A stretch of 64,000 bases of DNA from Ficedula albicollis (taxonomy: Eukaryota > Chordata > Aves > Passeriformes > Muscicapidae). The stretch lies in assembly GCF_000247815.1 (NCBI RefSeq), contig NC_021684.1:9557430-9621429 (forward strand), given 5' to 3'. The notes under the pieces were generated by a model. It worked only from the letters and a program-made list of their open reading frames with translations, was not told where the DNA came from and did not search any database. A program made the translations under genes and the position numbers. How positions within the stretch are numbered: position 1 is the stretch's first letter; each line of letters begins with the position of its first letter. Positions 62,740 to 64,000 of this stretch are shown piece by piece.

Positions 62740-64000
62740 GTGAGGCTCTTTGTCACCCCCTCAGAGCTGGGAACCAGCTCCATCGCCCAGTCTGCACGGG
62801 GCAGAAGTGTCACCCCTGCCCGCACCCGCTACCAGGACCCCAGCACGCCCAGCCCAGGGCAGGGATCTCAGCACCAGCCTCTCAGGTGCTCCTACCCTGA
62901 TTCCTCCAATGTATTTATGTCTGTGATTTCAGCCAAACGCGGGTTGCCTCCATCACTGGCCCTGGGCGGTTGCAGCCCTGGGGCAAACAAGAAGATGGTG
63001 TCAGGCGTGCAAGGATTTGCTCATCTGCAGCACAAGGGTGAGATGAAGCTGCTGCCCCAGGAGCCAGCAGATCTCCCCTCTGCCCATAGCTAGAATTCCC
63101 AGCCTCCTCCTCTGGAACCTGGCAGGACAGCAGGTTCCCTGCCTCCTTGGTTCTCAGTGACAGGCAGCATCTCTTTTTTCCAAGATACGCATTTTTGCCC
63201 ACCTCTCTCCTCCTCTGGCTTTGCAGGTGCCAGTCCACCAAAGGCATTTTCAAGCTGTGGGTGTACCCAGGTCCTGTGTGAACTGCGAAGTACTTGAGTG
63301 GCGGCCCTGATCACACCCTCATTTTTTAAATATAGTTTAAACAGCACTGTTCCCTCTTATCCAAAACATGCTCTGATCCTACAACAAAATCCAGACCTAC
63401 CCAGCCCAAAGCAGCTCTCCTTGTGTGGACCACATACCTTGCATTTTAACTGTACACGTGTAGCAGATTTTTTTTCACTCACAGCCTGCCAGTGCCTGCC
63501 TATGGCTATTTCAGTTACATTTATAGTAAGCTTAAAGAAGAGTTTAAATGTACTTTTTAAAGTGATGAAGTGTCCTCTTTTCCACAATTTTTTTTCCCTT
63601 ATTTCAACAACACTCATCACACAGTGGTCTCACCCCTTGCAGGACTCACAGATGCTCTGCCATATTCTTCCAGGTTTTCCCTGTGTGTTTCCCAATTCTT
63701 TGTACAATTGTTGTTCACAGGCAGGTTTTATTCATTATTTTTTTCCTGAGTCTTGTGGTCTGACAATGAGAGAAAAACAGATTTTTTTTTTTCTTAAACT
63801 GGAAAAAATTATTTTAAGGAAAGGTGAACACTATAAGGAGGGGGGAGGGAGGGGCTACTGCAGATAACTAAATTAACTTGAAAAAATCCAGAGAAGCAGC
63901 CTCTGGACAGACAGTGCACCACCACCACAGTTTCTCTGCAGAGGCAGGATGTGTTTCCAGAGTAGCTGAACAAAGGGTAGGAGCCAAGCTCCAACCAGCC
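62740..64000. other. Flank after the 62.5-kb CpG island
   Basis: This would be the first intron if the preceding exon is real. No coding exon is recognised. The end of the window carries short T tracts and a GGGGGAGGGAGGGG stretch at 63840. Confidence 0.4.

Overview
The window looks like avian nuclear DNA. It carries several CR1 LINE copies with the bird-type 3' end, short introns, GC-rich CpG-island promoters and vertebrate genes in the neighbourhood of human 3q21 (COPG1, HMCES, H1-10, RAB7A). No species can be named from the sequence.

Layout. 1-7.2 kb: last eight coding exons of COPG1 (+), a coat protein of Golgi-ER vesicles. 8.2-13.6 kb: HMCES (+), a DNA-protein crosslink shield of abasic sites; its first exon and promoter are hidden by a G run. 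15.1-16.4 kb: a divergent H2B (-)/H2A (+) pair sharing a 348-bp promoter; the H2A is intact with an unusual tail, and the H2B loses homology after residue 83. 16.8-21 kb: no gene recognised, apart from a TATA/CpG promoter near 21.07 kb whose transcript would run into a G run. 22.9-23.6 kb: intronless linker histone H1-10 (-). 24.6-31.3 kb: a repeat zone of CA-type minisatellites with 36- and 48-bp units, a second 36-bp array, a degenerate ~58-bp array and a TATATC hexamer tract. 33.8-55.8 kb: RAB7A (-), complete: five coding exons, a ~17-kb first intron and a CpG-island non-coding exon 1. 55.8-62.4 kb: intergenic with one CR1. 62.46-62.74 kb: a CpG island and possible first exon of a further + strand gene.

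A striking feature is eight pure G runs of 152 to 1344 bp (about 6.0 kb in total), all G on the + strand. Six lie at CpG islands or simple repeats, and two are flanked by near-identical direct copies of the same sequence. They are best read as assembly placeholders. They hide the HMCES start, the H1-10 promoter and part of RAB7A intron 1, and no protein should be called through them.

The genes do not form one pathway. COPG1 and RAB7A serve membrane traffic (COPI vesicles; late endosome/lysosome), HMCES protects replication forks, and three histone genes (H2B-like, H2A, H1-10) form a small non-canonical histone group within 8.5 kb.
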